The notes under the pieces were generated by a model that did not search any database, was not told the DNA's origin, and was given only the letters and a program-made list of their open reading frames with translations. From Paenibacillus dendrobii (lineage in GTDB: Bacteria; Bacillota; Bacilli; Paenibacillales; Paenibacillaceae), in assembly GCF_009807035.1 (NCBI RefSeq), contig NZ_WUBI01000001.1, positions 496,001-560,000 on the forward strand: a DNA stretch of 64,000 nucleotides. The letters are read 5' to 3'. Below are positions 26,424 to 35,675 of the stretch, one piece after another. The first letter of the stretch is position 1; the number at the start of each line of letters is the position of its first letter. The position numbers and the translations under genes were made by a program.

Positions 26424-26478
26424 GAAACGGAAACGGTATGCTGCCTAATGGCGGGTATATCCGTTTCTTCTTTTTTTG
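26424..26478 (+). terminator. Terminator after the ion channel gene
   Basis: GAAACGGA pairs with TCCGTTTC around a long loop with possible inner pairing, followed by TTCTTTTTTT. Confidence 0.75.
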
Positions 26479-26574
26479 TCAGATTAACGTCACATATGGG
26501 CATTTCAAAGCGGTAATTTTCCTGTGATATAATAAAACCATTGAACATTACGACGGGAAGCAGGTGCACAGAAA

Positions 26575-27969
26575 TTGAAAAAGGTTGTTGTGATCGGCGG
26601 CGGCGTTACAGGCTTGTCGACTGCTTATTATTTGCAAAAAAATGCACGCGAAAGCGGTAAAGAGATACATATCACGGTTGTCGAGGCCAGCGAACGGCTG
26701 GGCGGTAAAATCAGAACGGTGCATGACGGGGAATTCACCATGGAGACTGGGGCGGATTCGATCGTGACGCGCAAGACGAATGCGCTCGAACTGATCGAGG
26801 AATTAGGGCTGAAGGATAACGTGGTTTATAATGCGACGGGTGTATCGTATATTTATTCGGACGGAAAGCTGAAGCAAATTCCAAAGGATGCAGTATTCGG
26901 CATTCCCACGAGTGTTGAATCACTGGCAACGACAGAGCTGGTATCGGCAGAGGGCAAGGTCGAAGCGCTCAAAGACCTGTATACTCCTAATGAACATTTT
27001 ACCAAAGACGATTCTGTCGGCGATTTTCTTGAAGCTTTTCTTGGAAAAGAATTCGTCGAAAAGCAGATTGGGCCTGTGTTATCCGGGGTTTACTCGGGCA
27101 AGCTGAGCGATCTGACGATTGCTTCCACGCTTCCTTATCTTATTGATTACAAGAACGAATATGGCAGCATTATCAAAGGGATGTCCGAAAACAAAGCTAA
27201 ATTTCAAAGCGGCGGAGGCAAGAAATTTTTGTCATTTCAGGACGGCGTCTCCGAGCTGATTGAGGGGCTGGAGAGGAATCTGGCGGATTCCGACATTATC
27301 CATGGCGTTGCGGCTGAGTTCCTGAAACGCTTGGACAACGACAGATATGAAGTCACTCTCATGGACGGAAGAACGCTGGATGCAGACATGGTTGTCATCA
27401 GCACGTTATCCGCATCCGCCCAGAAACTTCTTGGAAATGCTGATTTGGATGCGGAATTTGACCAGTTTAAGAACAGCTCGCTTATCAGCGTATATATGGC
27501 TTTTGACGTTCCTGATCGCGAGCTACCGGCAGACGGTACGGGATTTATTACGTCAAATAGCGAAGATGTAAAATGCAATGCTTGCACATGGACCAGTCGG
27601 AAATGGGAGCATACATCCACGAACGGCAGGCTACTGGTCAGACTCTTTTACAAGAGCATCAATCCGCATTATGAAGAGCTGGTGAAGCTCTCGGAAGAGG
27701 AATTGCTGCAAGTGGGCATGGGAGATATTCAAGCGAGCTTGGGCATTACGAGTCAGCCGATATCCTATGATGTAACCAAATGGCACGAAGTGATGCCGAA
27801 TTACCACATCACGCACCACCAGATTGTTAAGACGCTCGAGAGAAAGATGGAAGAGCATTTTCCGAATGTGCTGTTAGCCGGATGCTCCTATTATGGAGTC
27901 GGTATTCCAGATTGTATCGCCAACGGGGAAGAAACAGCCGCGAAAATACTGAATCTTATCACAGACTAA
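26575..27969 (+). CDS. hemY: Coproporphyrinogen III / protoporphyrinogen oxidase HemY
   Basis: 464 residues. FAD-binding GGGVTGLSTAYYLQ at 8-21 and a second dinucleotide-related segment TVVEASERLGGKI identify the oxygen-dependent HemY/CgoX family. METGADSIV, GPVLSGVYSGKLSDLTI and the C-terminal GCSYYGVGIPDCIANG are conserved. In Firmicutes this enzyme (cgoX in the newer naming) oxidises coproporphyrinogen III in the coproporphyrin-dependent haem pathway. TTG start after GGAAGCAGG. It stands alone here; hemE and hemH are not adjacent in the window. Confidence 0.93.
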   Translation: MKKVVVIGGGVTGLSTAYYLQKNARESGKEIHITVVEASERLGGKIRTVHDGEFTMETGADSIVTRKTNALELIEELGLKDNVVYNATGVSYIYSDGKLKQIPKDAVFGIPTSVESLATTELVSAEGKVEALKDLYTPNEHFTKDDSVGDFLEAFLGKEFVEKQIGPVLSGVYSGKLSDLTIASTLPYLIDYKNEYGSIIKGMSENKAKFQSGGGKKFLSFQDGVSELIEGLERNLADSDIIHGVAAEFLKRLDNDRYEVTLMDGRTLDADMVVISTLSASAQKLLGNADLDAEFDQFKNSSLISVYMAFDVPDRELPADGTGFITSNSEDVKCNACTWTSRKWEHTSTNGRLLVRLFYKSINPHYEELVKLSEEELLQVGMGDIQASLGITSQPISYDVTKWHEVMPNYHITHHQIVKTLERKMEEHFPNVLLAGCSYYGVGIPDCIANGEETAAKILNLITD

Positions 27970-27976
27970 CGCACAA

Positions 27977-28009
27977 GAAAGGTCCGGACAAACATGTCCG
28001 GGCCTTTTT
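27977..28009. terminator. Bidirectional terminator after hemY
   Basis: AAAGGTCCGGACA pairs with TGTCCGGGCCTTT around AACA, with T run right and A run left. Serves hemY and the convergent small membrane protein gene. Confidence 0.9.
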
Positions 28010-28032
28010 AATACCATTAATGAAGCTCCGTT

Positions 28033-28362
28033 TTATTTCTTGGCCCGCATAAACAGATAAGAGATAATGTAGGCAATGGATGTTGCACCGAAAAGCGCGA
28101 AAACGCCAGGTGTCAACGCCAGATATAAGCTTGCAGGAAGTGACCATATGAACGCGGCAAGCATCAACCATTTTCGTGACATCAATACGGAGACCAAGGC
28201 CGCGCAAGCAGGAAGAAACAGGAGGAAAAAAGTACGGATCGCCGCTGCAGATTCAAAACGGTCCGTATATGGGTTGAAGAAATGCAGCATACACCATAGA
28301 AAAATAGAAAGCACGGCTGCTGCCGATCCGATGTAGAATGAAGCTCTCGAGTATCGGATCAT
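28033..28362 (-). CDS. Small integral membrane protein, three to four spans
   Basis: 109 residues, mostly hydrophobic, with segments at about 9-28, 42-62, 66-82 and 84-104. No recognised family or catalytic motif. GGAGGTGAGAACG lies right before the ATG, supporting the gene. It is divergent from the sigma-factor fusion gene (163 bases between the starts), so a shared regulatory region and a functional link are possible but unproven. Confidence 0.7.
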   Translation of the reverse strand: MIRYSRASFYIGSAAAVLSIFLWCMLHFFNPYTDRFESAAAIRTFFLLFLPACAALVSVLMSRKWLMLAAFIWSLPASLYLALTPGVFALFGATSIAYIISYLFMRAKK

Positions 28363-28439
28363 TCGTTCTCACCTCCATTTAGATGAAATTAAGATGATAA
28401 TTCTATTGTAATCAAGGAATGATCCATACATCAAAATAT

Positions 28440-28485
28440 TTCGAAAAAAATCCTTCAATTTTGTCAGAAAAGAAATCTTTTCGAA
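28440..28485. promoter_or_regulatory. Paired TTTCGAA repeats upstream of ECF fusion
   Basis: TTCGAA at 28440-28445 and again at 28480-28485, exactly 40 bp apart and each preceded by T. They sit between the divergent membrane-protein and sigma-factor genes; a possible binding site pair. No typical ECF promoter is obvious. Confidence 0.4.
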
Positions 28486-28524
28486 GTCTATGTAGTAAGT
28501 CAACGTTATGAGAGGGGGATCGAT

Positions 28525-30276
28525 TTGAGTCACTTGCAGGAAAGCATGGTGGACTGGGAAGCGATGGATGACTCTGAATTGGTTGTGAAGGCACAGACCG
28601 GAAGTCAGGAGGCCTTCGGCGAGCTTGTTCGCCGGCATCGCTCCAAAGTGTTCGGTTATGCCCGCAGTATGGTGCAGGAAGTCCACGCTGCGGAGGATAT
28701 CGTTCAGGATGCACTGATCCGAGCCTTTCTGCATCTGGGCAAGCTCGTGGATGTCGAGCGTTTCTTGCCTTGGATGCACAGGATTGTGCGCAATCAGGCG
28801 ATGTCCCGATTCAGAAGGGAAGGACAGAGGCAGGAAACGAGCTTTACCACGTTGGGGGCTCCCGCTTCGCATAATCATGATCACCCGGAGATGTGGGACC
28901 AGCTGGATTACGTCCTCGAACGTGTCAGCCTTTCCATGGAGAAGAAATCTTTGCAAGATGAAATTCCGGAAGAGAGACTGATGCGCTTGGAAACACAACG
29001 CATGCTGCTCGACATTATCTCCTGTCTGAAACCGCGGGAACGGCAGATTTTCGAATCCCATTTCTTCAATCAACTGTCGCCCCAAGAAATCGCCAAGGAA
29101 TTCAGTCTGTCTTCCGCAAATGTCTATCAAATCCTGTCCCGCTCCCGCAAAAAAGTGATTCAGGAACGAATCCGCGTAACCGTTGACTCCTACATTCGGA
29201 CAAGAAGGGATTGGGGAATCATGAGCAAAGTTATTTTATCGGAGGATCCTATACAGGAAAAAGGGGAGTCCTGGTCGACGGCAGGAAATGTACTGCATGC
29301 ATTAGCGAAGGCTGCGGGGAAAAATGTGTCTCCGGCCATGGTGATGGGCCTTACCGGATTAGCTTTTCGGATGAACATACTTCCGGAGAATGTGCATATT
29401 GCCGGACCGACTGCGTATGATTTTGCAGATGTCTTCCCGAGAGGTCTTCGCAATTTGGGATTGACCGCACGGGTTGTGGACGGGATGACGCCAGTGATTG
29501 GAGTAAATGCAAACTTATTGGAGGACTCTGCAAAGAGCATTAAAGCCATACAAAAAAGGGATATCCACCATGCACTTCCGGAAGCATTGGACGTTATTCA
29601 TCATGCCTTGGATCGGGGATATCCGGTAATGGCTTGGGATCTTTGCATTCCGGAGTTTGGAATGGTGTATGGATATGATGATGAACGGCGCGTGCTTTTT
29701 ATCAATGAATGTGGCCGCAAGGATACACTCGATTATCATAATCTGGGCAGAGGGGTTTTGGAAGAGATTTTTGTTCTCGCAGTAGATGCATCTTTACATA
29801 TCACGTTCAAAGATCAGCTGCGCGAAGCTTTTCATATGATTATCGAACATTACAAAGGCAATGAACTCCAAGCACATGTACCGGCTGGGGCAGTCAAAGG
29901 GATTTCGGCTTACGATGCGTGGTGTGAGGCTTTCCGCAACAAAAAGGTCGAACCTAACGGTAATGCGTACAATATCGCTGTTTTCGGAGACAGCAAGAAA
30001 TATGCAGCCCAGTTCTTAAGCGAAGTCGCATCGTCGTGGAATCTTACAGAAGATCCGCATGCCAATATGGTTGAATTGCTGGTAGAAGCCGCAGAAACCT
30101 ATAGGCAAACTGCAGAAGTATTTCGTAAGCTGCACGCGTTATTCCCATATCCGACTGGTGGTGAACCCAACGGAAAGGAATACGCATCGCAGGCAATTAC
30201 GCTCTTGGAACAGGCAAAGAGCCTTGAGATTAAAGGAGTTCAGCAGCTGGAACAAATCTTGAAGACGTTGAATTAA
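28525..30276 (+). CDS. ECF sigma factor fused to BtrH/C39-like domain
   Basis: 583 residues. Residues ~20-95 form sigma region 2 (HRSKVFGYARSMVQEVHAAEDIVQDALIRAF) and ~150-210 region 4 (LKPRERQIFESHFF, LSPQEIAKEFSLSSANVYQIL). Then comes a ~350-residue C-terminal part. Its segment AGNVLHALAKAAGKNVSPAM, followed by GLTGLAFRMN and later DRGYPVMAWD and VYGYDDERRVLFIN, resembles the BtrH N-terminal (papain/C39-like) fold. The position where those proteins carry the catalytic Cys appears to be Trp/Ser (SWSTAG), so it may be a ligand-sensing pseudoenzyme. TTG start after GAGAGGGGG. No anti-sigma gene is adjacent. Confidence 0.8.
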   Translation: MSHLQESMVDWEAMDDSELVVKAQTGSQEAFGELVRRHRSKVFGYARSMVQEVHAAEDIVQDALIRAFLHLGKLVDVERFLPWMHRIVRNQAMSRFRREGQRQETSFTTLGAPASHNHDHPEMWDQLDYVLERVSLSMEKKSLQDEIPEERLMRLETQRMLLDIISCLKPRERQIFESHFFNQLSPQEIAKEFSLSSANVYQILSRSRKKVIQERIRVTVDSYIRTRRDWGIMSKVILSEDPIQEKGESWSTAGNVLHALAKAAGKNVSPAMVMGLTGLAFRMNILPENVHIAGPTAYDFADVFPRGLRNLGLTARVVDGMTPVIGVNANLLEDSAKSIKAIQKRDIHHALPEALDVIHHALDRGYPVMAWDLCIPEFGMVYGYDDERRVLFINECGRKDTLDYHNLGRGVLEEIFVLAVDASLHITFKDQLREAFHMIIEHYKGNELQAHVPAGAVKGISAYDAWCEAFRNKKVEPNGNAYNIAVFGDSKKYAAQFLSEVASSWNLTEDPHANMVELLVEAAETYRQTAEVFRKLHALFPYPTGGEPNGKEYASQAITLLEQAKSLEIKGVQQLEQILKTLN

Positions 30277-30308
30277 TACTATTTATAATTAATGACATTA
30301 ACTAAAAG

Positions 30309-30344
30309 AAGAAGAGATTTGGTCCTTAGGATCAAATCTCTTCT
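30309..30344. terminator. Bidirectional terminator, overlaps a stop codon
   Basis: AGAAGAGATTTGGTCC pairs with GGATCAAATCTCTTCT (G-U pairs), loop TTA. The right arm contains the TGA stop of the WYL regulator on the minus strand (30332-30334). Confidence 0.75.
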
Positions 30345-31270
30345 GTTTCAATGTTGGCGATTGTTTCGCTTAGATACGGATTCAGGCTGTCTTGGAGAAG
30401 CTGCTTGACCCGATCTCGCAGTTCCAGCGGATAAATGACTTCAGCTTCGGGCCCATATTTCAATAAGAGTCTGGCTACATATGCGAATTCCTCGGGTGGC
30501 ACACTCCCTTGCCATACCAGCTGAGAAATATTTCGGAATAAAGGATCTGATTCAGCCAGACGGACGCCGAATTCCGTGAATTTTATTTTCGCGGGTACTC
30601 CCTTACGGGGATCCTCTGCGGCCAGCCATTCCACAAGCGTGGGTAGATTGGACATGGTTTCTCCAAGCATCGTCATTTCGATGATTCGATCCGCGCGGTA
30701 TAAAATGATCCTGTCTCTGCTATGCGCTGGCATATACCAGTTGCCGTGATCAAAGTAAAGTCCGATCGGATGGACTTCAGAACATGTATTACCGGAGGCG
30801 GAACGGTACGTCATTTTGACACGCCGTGTATGCAATGATGCTTCCAAAATAAGAGAGGTAAAAGGTGCTTCAGCGAATGCGGGCTGCATGTTAAAAGATA
30901 CATAGTTTTTCAATTGATCGATGTTGTCCTGGACGTCCGGGGGAAGTTCAGCATAATACTGCTCGGATACATGCTCGCGAACCGAACCGAAGGGGATGTC
31001 GGGAATATTCTCCAGGAACTTTAGCATTAAGAAGAGTCCCATAGCTTCGTCACGGGCAAGATGAAGGGGAGGGAGCAGCCGATTGGGCAGTGCCCTGTAA
31101 CCGCCATGCGGCCCGGTTTCGGTGTATAGGGGCAATCCTATTTGCTGTAGGTAATCCAGATCTCTCTGTATGGTCCTGACAGACACATCAAAACGCTCGG
31201 CAAGTTCTCTTGCCGTGTATTTTTTACGTGAATCCAACATTCGCATGAGAGCTATTCTGCGTTCGTTCAT
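30332..31270 (-). CDS. YafY-type HTH/WYL-domain regulator
   Basis: 312 residues. An N-terminal HTH_11 domain (ARELAERFDVSVRTIQRDLDYL, ~15-40) is followed by a WYL domain: the signature appears as IGLYFDHGNWYMPAHSRDR and the RADRIIEM strand. A C-terminal WCX-like segment with YPLELRDRVKQLL ends it. WYL proteins bind small ligands or nucleic acid and control varied genes. ATG 31270 follows AAGGAG; the 13 codons upstream are rejected. It is divergent from the RibD/DHFR-like gene at 31375, its likely target. Confidence 0.88.
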   Translation of the reverse strand: MNERRIALMRMLDSRKKYTARELAERFDVSVRTIQRDLDYLQQIGLPLYTETGPHGGYRALPNRLLPPLHLARDEAMGLFLMLKFLENIPDIPFGSVREHVSEQYYAELPPDVQDNIDQLKNYVSFNMQPAFAEAPFTSLILEASLHTRRVKMTYRSASGNTCSEVHPIGLYFDHGNWYMPAHSRDRIILYRADRIIEMTMLGETMSNLPTLVEWLAAEDPRKGVPAKIKFTEFGVRLAESDPLFRNISQLVWQGSVPPEEFAYVARLLLKYGPEAEVIYPLELRDRVKQLLQDSLNPYLSETIANIETEEI

Positions 31271-31374
31271 TTTTGGACTCCTTGTGTGATCAGAATTTTT
31301 TCCTGGCACCGATAACTACGACAGAGAATGTCATAAATATATTGTACCATAGAAACTGAAAGGAGTGGTTAACG

Positions 31375-31914
31375 ATGAAAAGTGAACAAACCAGCAAAGT
31401 CGTGCTGTATATCGCCATGAGTCTTGATGGGTATATTGCGCTACCGGATGATTCGGTGGAATGGCTCAATGACGTCAAAGGAGATGGAGGAGACAATGGT
31501 TATGCGGATTTTTACGGCACGGTTGGGACGGTGATCATGGGCAGGCTGACATATGATATCGTGCTGAAACTTTCTAAGGATTTTCCCTATGCAGATATAC
31601 CTTGTTATGTCACAACTCGACATCCGTCCAGATTCGGAAATACATCGCATGCGACTTTTACGGACGAAGCACTGACTGAGCTCGTTCCGCGCTTGAAAGC
31701 CCAATCGGAAGATGCAGTATGGCTTGTCGGTGGAGGTCAGATGGTCCAAGCCTTCATGAAGGAGGGGCTGCTGGATGAAGCAATCATTGCCGTGATTCCG
31801 AAGGTGCTAGGGCGTGGAATACCTCTCTTCCCGGAAGGTACGCTGCCAAGCACATTCGAACTACGGGACGTTGAGCAGCGGGGGGATATTGTGATGCTGC
31901 ACTATAAAGTATAG
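31375..31914 (+). CDS. RibD C-terminal / dihydrofolate reductase-like protein
   Basis: 179 residues of the YyaP/YwjB type. VVLYIAMSLDGYIA at the N-terminus, GTVGTVIMGRLTYDIV, and VWLVGGGQMVQAFMKEGLLDE with the NADPH-binding glycine triplet identify the RibD_C fold. It is not a true dihydrofolate reductase, as the family lacks defined folate specificity; the substrate is unknown. AAAGGAG precedes the ATG. Probably governed by the adjacent divergent WYL regulator. Confidence 0.88.
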   Translation: MKSEQTSKVVLYIAMSLDGYIALPDDSVEWLNDVKGDGGDNGYADFYGTVGTVIMGRLTYDIVLKLSKDFPYADIPCYVTTRHPSRFGNTSHATFTDEALTELVPRLKAQSEDAVWLVGGGQMVQAFMKEGLLDEAIIAVIPKVLGRGIPLFPEGTLPSTFELRDVEQRGDIVMLHYKV

Positions 31915-31944
31915 AAATATGATCGGGTGAATACCTTTTGAGGT

Positions 31945-34161
31945 CTACAGGAGAGTTGTCTCCATAATCTGGCGAACGAGAAAAGCAACTTGAAGTTCCT
32001 CAAATACTGCAGGAGCCGTCAATTTCGATCTTAATTCACTCAGTTGATGCGCATGATAGGAACATGCGTCAATGACATTCCGCTGAGACTGAACACCGTC
32101 TAAAACATTGGTTTCACCGCAATATAACGTACTTTCGAAAGGAACGTGGGCAAACAGATCTAATCTGTTGGTAAGGTACAGATGCGGACCTGCTTTGCGG
32201 ATACCAATCATATCATGATGATGATATTTATTCAGGTACACGATGATGATCCGCTCTTGATCAGCCGCTAACTGCTTAACTATTTGCTGCCAGCGCGTAT
32301 TCTGCCTGGACCAATCCACTCCTCCCAGTACAAGTGTGCAAGGATGATCATTCTTATTCAAGCGGGCAGCGATTTCTTCAGGAGTGTCTGCTCCGATAAA
32401 AAGGTTATCAGGACGTTTGGGCATCTGCCATGGTTTGTTCCATTTCCGTTCATAGTAGGCTTTGCTGCTCTTCCATAACGTATCATGCTCATCAGAAGTA
32501 AACTTCTTAATGGTAGAGCTGCCGTGATGGTATACAAAGGCATCCTCAATCACTGCCAGTTTGAACCCGGCTCGCTTGACCTGCTCGCAGTAGTCATCAT
32601 CCTCGAACATGCCTATGCCGTAATTACTGTCCAATCCTCCAACCTTTTCGAAAACGCTCCGTTTCATTGCTACACAGAAAAAGCCCAATACATCTGTATA
32701 GCGATAGGATCCTTTGTTCAAGTCGTAAAAATCCTGAAGCCAGTGAGGATTGGCTCCTTCAATGGGATTGCCGGCAAAATGGTCGACCGTCTGATCATTG
32801 CCGACGTGATTGGACATCGGTCCGGTCATGCCGATCTCCTGATTTTGTTCCAAGGGCCGGATTAATCGCCGAATCCAACTTCCATCCGGTGGGATCGTGT
32901 CATTATTCAGCAGAATGATATATTCGCCGGTAGCCTTGCGGCAACCCAGAGAAGTACCTGCAGCAAACCCGAGATTCGAGGATGAATAGATAATCCTGAA
33001 AAGGTCTGGATCGAGTTCGGACAAATGATGCAACGTTTCATCCGTAGAACCGTTATCAATGATAATAATCTCCAGGTTGGGGTAACGGTGAGGCTTTTGC
33101 AGGCTGAGCAAACACTGCCGAGTATATGGCCAGTTATTATAGGTGAGCAGGACGATGCTCACTTTGGGAAACAACTTCTCGAATATGACCTGATGCAGCT
33201 CTTGGTACCTCATTTCCCATGTATGTTGCGCAGCACATTGTTTTCTCGCATCGATCTGCTCCGGATCATCATCTTGAAGGGATCTTTCAATCGCTTGCTC
33301 AAAATCCTCTGTTGTTCTTGCAAGGGAGGCTAATCCGACGGCCTCGTTATCGGTGCCATTGCGAAGCAAAAGCACGGAAGAATGGAGGAAGTTCATCCGT
33401 CCGTATAAGAGTTGAGATGAGGCCAAGACGAGATCAGCCTCGCGGGCTAAACGTTCTTCCTGCTTGAGTATTGACTTGTCATTGGTAGAAAAGTCAGGAA
33501 GTTCATCCATGCAGTCATACAGGAGCTTGTGGTTCTCCATGGCAGTTACGAGAGGAGTCCAGAAAGGCAGGTCAACGATGGATACCAAATGTTCAATGTG
33601 AAACCGGTCCATGACGTAGTCAGTCGACCACTTCAAATATTGGATATCAGCTGCGCTCATTTGATCCCTGTACAAATCCAGACGCCGGTTTGCGCAGAGC
33701 GTAATGAGCCAAACGTTAGGCTCGATCCGTTTGATTTTGACATGACGGGATACCTCTTCATACGTGGCATGCTCCTTCTGAAGCACGGCGACTCCCGTTG
33801 TCATATAAAAAACACGGTGACCATGGAGGGCAAACTGCTGCGAGAACTGCTGAGGTCTTTGCCAACTAGATTCCCAGTCAATCACCGGAAATCGGAAAAC
33901 GTCATACAAACCGGATTCCTCGGCATGGGACTGCATTCGTGATGTTTCGGTTTCTTCCGTATTCTCGTTCAAGGATACGACTGTATTCGTTTCTAACTCG
34001 GATTGATCGGGAACATACGGGGAGTCAACTGGATCCGGAAGCGGAGACTGAACATGCAGCCGTTTTTTCGGAATCACTTTTTTGCTTTGTCTTGGCTTGG
34101 GAATCGGGGGAGTTGCTGCTTTAATCATTGGCTTCCGGGTTCTGTTCCTTGATTTATTCAA
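31945..34161 (-). CDS. Large glycosyltransferase: TuaH-like plus GT2 domains
   Basis: 738 residues. Residues 1-80 are a Pro/Lys/Glu-rich linker without membrane spans. About 85-325 resembles the TuaH-type GT4 half-domain (FPVIDWESSWQRPQQFS, LLYDCMDELPDF). About 332-575 is a GT2 catalytic domain: VSIVLLTYNNW, IDNGSTDETL, NNDTIPPDGSW and the FEDDDYCEQVKRAGFKL site. About 600-738 contains an unassigned C-terminal domain (LVLGGVDWSRQNTRWQQIV). It probably builds a cell-surface glycan or modifies a glycoprotein in the cytoplasm. TTG start after GGGAGGAG. No other polysaccharide genes are adjacent. Confidence 0.85.
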   Translation of the reverse strand: MNKSRNRTRKPMIKAATPPIPKPRQSKKVIPKKRLHVQSPLPDPVDSPYVPDQSELETNTVVSLNENTEETETSRMQSHAEESGLYDVFRFPVIDWESSWQRPQQFSQQFALHGHRVFYMTTGVAVLQKEHATYEEVSRHVKIKRIEPNVWLITLCANRRLDLYRDQMSAADIQYLKWSTDYVMDRFHIEHLVSIVDLPFWTPLVTAMENHKLLYDCMDELPDFSTNDKSILKQEERLAREADLVLASSQLLYGRMNFLHSSVLLLRNGTDNEAVGLASLARTTEDFEQAIERSLQDDDPEQIDARKQCAAQHTWEMRYQELHQVIFEKLFPKVSIVLLTYNNWPYTRQCLLSLQKPHRYPNLEIIIIDNGSTDETLHHLSELDPDLFRIIYSSSNLGFAAGTSLGCRKATGEYIILLNNDTIPPDGSWIRRLIRPLEQNQEIGMTGPMSNHVGNDQTVDHFAGNPIEGANPHWLQDFYDLNKGSYRYTDVLGFFCVAMKRSVFEKVGGLDSNYGIGMFEDDDYCEQVKRAGFKLAVIEDAFVYHHGSSTIKKFTSDEHDTLWKSSKAYYERKWNKPWQMPKRPDNLFIGADTPEEIAARLNKNDHPCTLVLGGVDWSRQNTRWQQIVKQLAADQERIIIVYLNKYHHHDMIGIRKAGPHLYLTNRLDLFAHVPFESTLYCGETNVLDGVQSQRNVIDACSYHAHQLSELRSKLTAPAVFEELQVAFLVRQIMETTLL

Positions 34162-34343
34162 GCGGTATTCTCCTCCCTAAGCGATTGTCTATGTTCAAAA
34201 TATGTATCTCTGCGGATATCCGCTTGGGTAAATCACCATTTCGGGATCATAAAAAAGGGGATATATGCCGCGTTCGATTATAGTTTTTACGTACTGGTAT
34301 GCAGATTAATTGTCTTCGCAAACCGCCGATCGTAAGAACAATC

Positions 34344-34370
34344 AAAAAGCCGCTGATTCAGCGGCTTTTT
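34344..34370. terminator. Bidirectional terminator downstream of queF
   Basis: AAAAAGCCGCTGA pairs with TCAGCGGCTTTTT with almost no loop beyond one or two bases; A and T runs flank both sides. Confidence 0.85.
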
Positions 34371-34386
34371 GGTTATAAGTAATATA

Positions 34387-34881
34387 TTAACGGTTATCAA
34401 TTTTCTCGGGATACAAGTCATGATTCATCAGGCGTTGCTCGGCCATCTGCTCGAATTTGGTACCGGGCTTTCCGTAATTGCAGTATGGATCGATGGAGAT
34501 TCCGCCGCGTGGCGTGAATTTGCCCCATACCTCGATGTAACGCGGCTCCATAAGCTTAATAAGGTCATTCATGATGATGTTCATGCAGTCCTCGTGGAAA
34601 TCGCCATGGTTGCGGAAGCTGAAGAGATAGAGTTTGAGCGACTTGCTTTCGACCATCTTCACATCCGGGATGTAGCTGATATACAGTGTGGCGAAATCCG
34701 GTTGTCCCGTAATTGGACAAAGGCTCGTAAATTCCGGGAAGTTCAATTTTACAAAATAGTCCCGGTAAGCATGCTTATTGTCAAAGCTCTCGAGCACTTC
34801 GGGTGCGTATTGAAACACATATTTAGTTCCCTGGTTGCCGAGAAGCGTTAAATCCTTCATTTCATCGGGTTGTCTGGTCAT
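34387..34881 (-). CDS. queF: NADPH-dependent preQ0 reductase QueF
   Basis: 164 residues, type I (unimodular) QueF. Cys55 in [12 protein letters not shown] and Asp62 match the Bacillus catalytic pair that forms a thioimide with the nitrile; the C-terminal [13 protein letters not shown] is also conserved. It reduces 7-cyano-7-deazaguanine to preQ1 in queuosine synthesis. ATG 34881 follows AAGGAGG at 11 bases; longer starts overlap the queE end and lack a better site. Last gene of the queCDEF operon, 32 bases after queE. Confidence 0.96.
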   Translation of the reverse strand: MTRQPDEMKDLTLLGNQGTKYVFQYAPEVLESFDNKHAYRDYFVKLNFPEFTSLCPITGQPDFATLYISYIPDVKMVESKSLKLYLFSFRNHGDFHEDCMNIIMNDLIKLMEPRYIEVWGKFTPRGGISIDPYCNYGKPGTKFEQMAEQRLMNHDLYPEKIDNR

Positions 34882-34913
34882 TTCGGATATAGCCTCCTTC
34901 GGTGGTTGGCGTC

Positions 34914-35675
34914 TTAGACGCCGCGTTTGTTTCCCCACACTAACGTGTGCAGCTGCGGAAGGACCCGCACTTGGTTCAATGTATCTGACTCGACAACCTT
35001 CTCGATCAGTGCCTCATATTGCATAAGCAGTTCGGCTGCATGGTTGTTCTTGTCCATCCGCGTCACATCCGGATTACCTACTTGCAGGTACATCGGTGCT
35101 TCGGGATAACGGCTGTGGACGGATTTGGCATAATCCAGATCACGGTCATCGAAAACGACTACTTTCAAGCTGTATACATAAGGTTCAGGGCGATTACCAA
35201 GTCTGCCTACCATGTCGTCGAGTCGATTCCAATCGGTTGTCATACCGGAGCTAGGCGGCTTTGGAGACACGGTTACTTCTTCAATATCCATAATCCATTC
35301 CTGCCAGCGCGAACCTTGCGTTTCCACAGCCATACGAATGCCTGAAGCTTTTAACAGAGCGACAAGTGAAGAGAGCTGAGGGAGGAGAAGCGGGTTTCCG
35401 CCGGAAAGCGTAACATGTGAAAACCGGTCTCCACCGATCCTTTTCAGCTCACGCCATATGTCATCAGCATTCATTTTCCGGATGTCCTTTACGCCGCTGC
35501 CGTCCCAAGTAAAGGCAGAATCGCACCAGGAACAGCGATAATCGCAGCCAGCGGTACGAACGAACATCGTTTTTTGGCCGATGACCATGCCTTCGCCTTG
35601 AACCGTGGGTCCGAAAATTTCCAGTACCGGGATCAAGGGAGTTGCATTTAACGAATCCTTGGATACCACGTTCAT
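34914..35675 (-). CDS. queE: 7-carboxy-7-deazaguanine synthase QueE
   Basis: 253 residues, radical SAM enzyme. Cys44, Cys48 and Cys51 form the C-x3-C-x2-C site ([13 protein letters not shown]) for the 4Fe-4S cluster. [13 protein letters not shown] and [11 protein letters not shown] (SAM-binding GGNP) are family marks. It contracts 6-carboxytetrahydropterin to the deazaguanine ring. The ATG at 35675 overlaps the queD stop as ATGA, indicating translational coupling. Confidence 0.96.
   Translation of the reverse strand: MNVVSKDSLNATPLIPVLEIFGPTVQGEGMVIGQKTMFVRTAGCDYRCSWCDSAFTWDGSGVKDIRKMNADDIWRELKRIGGDRFSHVTLSGGNPLLLPQLSSLVALLKASGIRMAVETQGSRWQEWIMDIEEVTVSPKPPSSGMTTDWNRLDDMVGRLGNRPEPYVYSLKVVVFDDRDLDYAKSVHSRYPEAPMYLQVGNPDVTRMDKNNHAAELLMQYEALIEKVVESDTLNQVRVLPQLHTLVWGNKRGV

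Noticed and set aside
28369..29130. A 253-codon minus-strand frame opposite the ECF sigma gene
   Set aside because: The plus-strand protein has clear sigma regions 2 and 4; the antisense frame has no recognisable domain or ribosome site.
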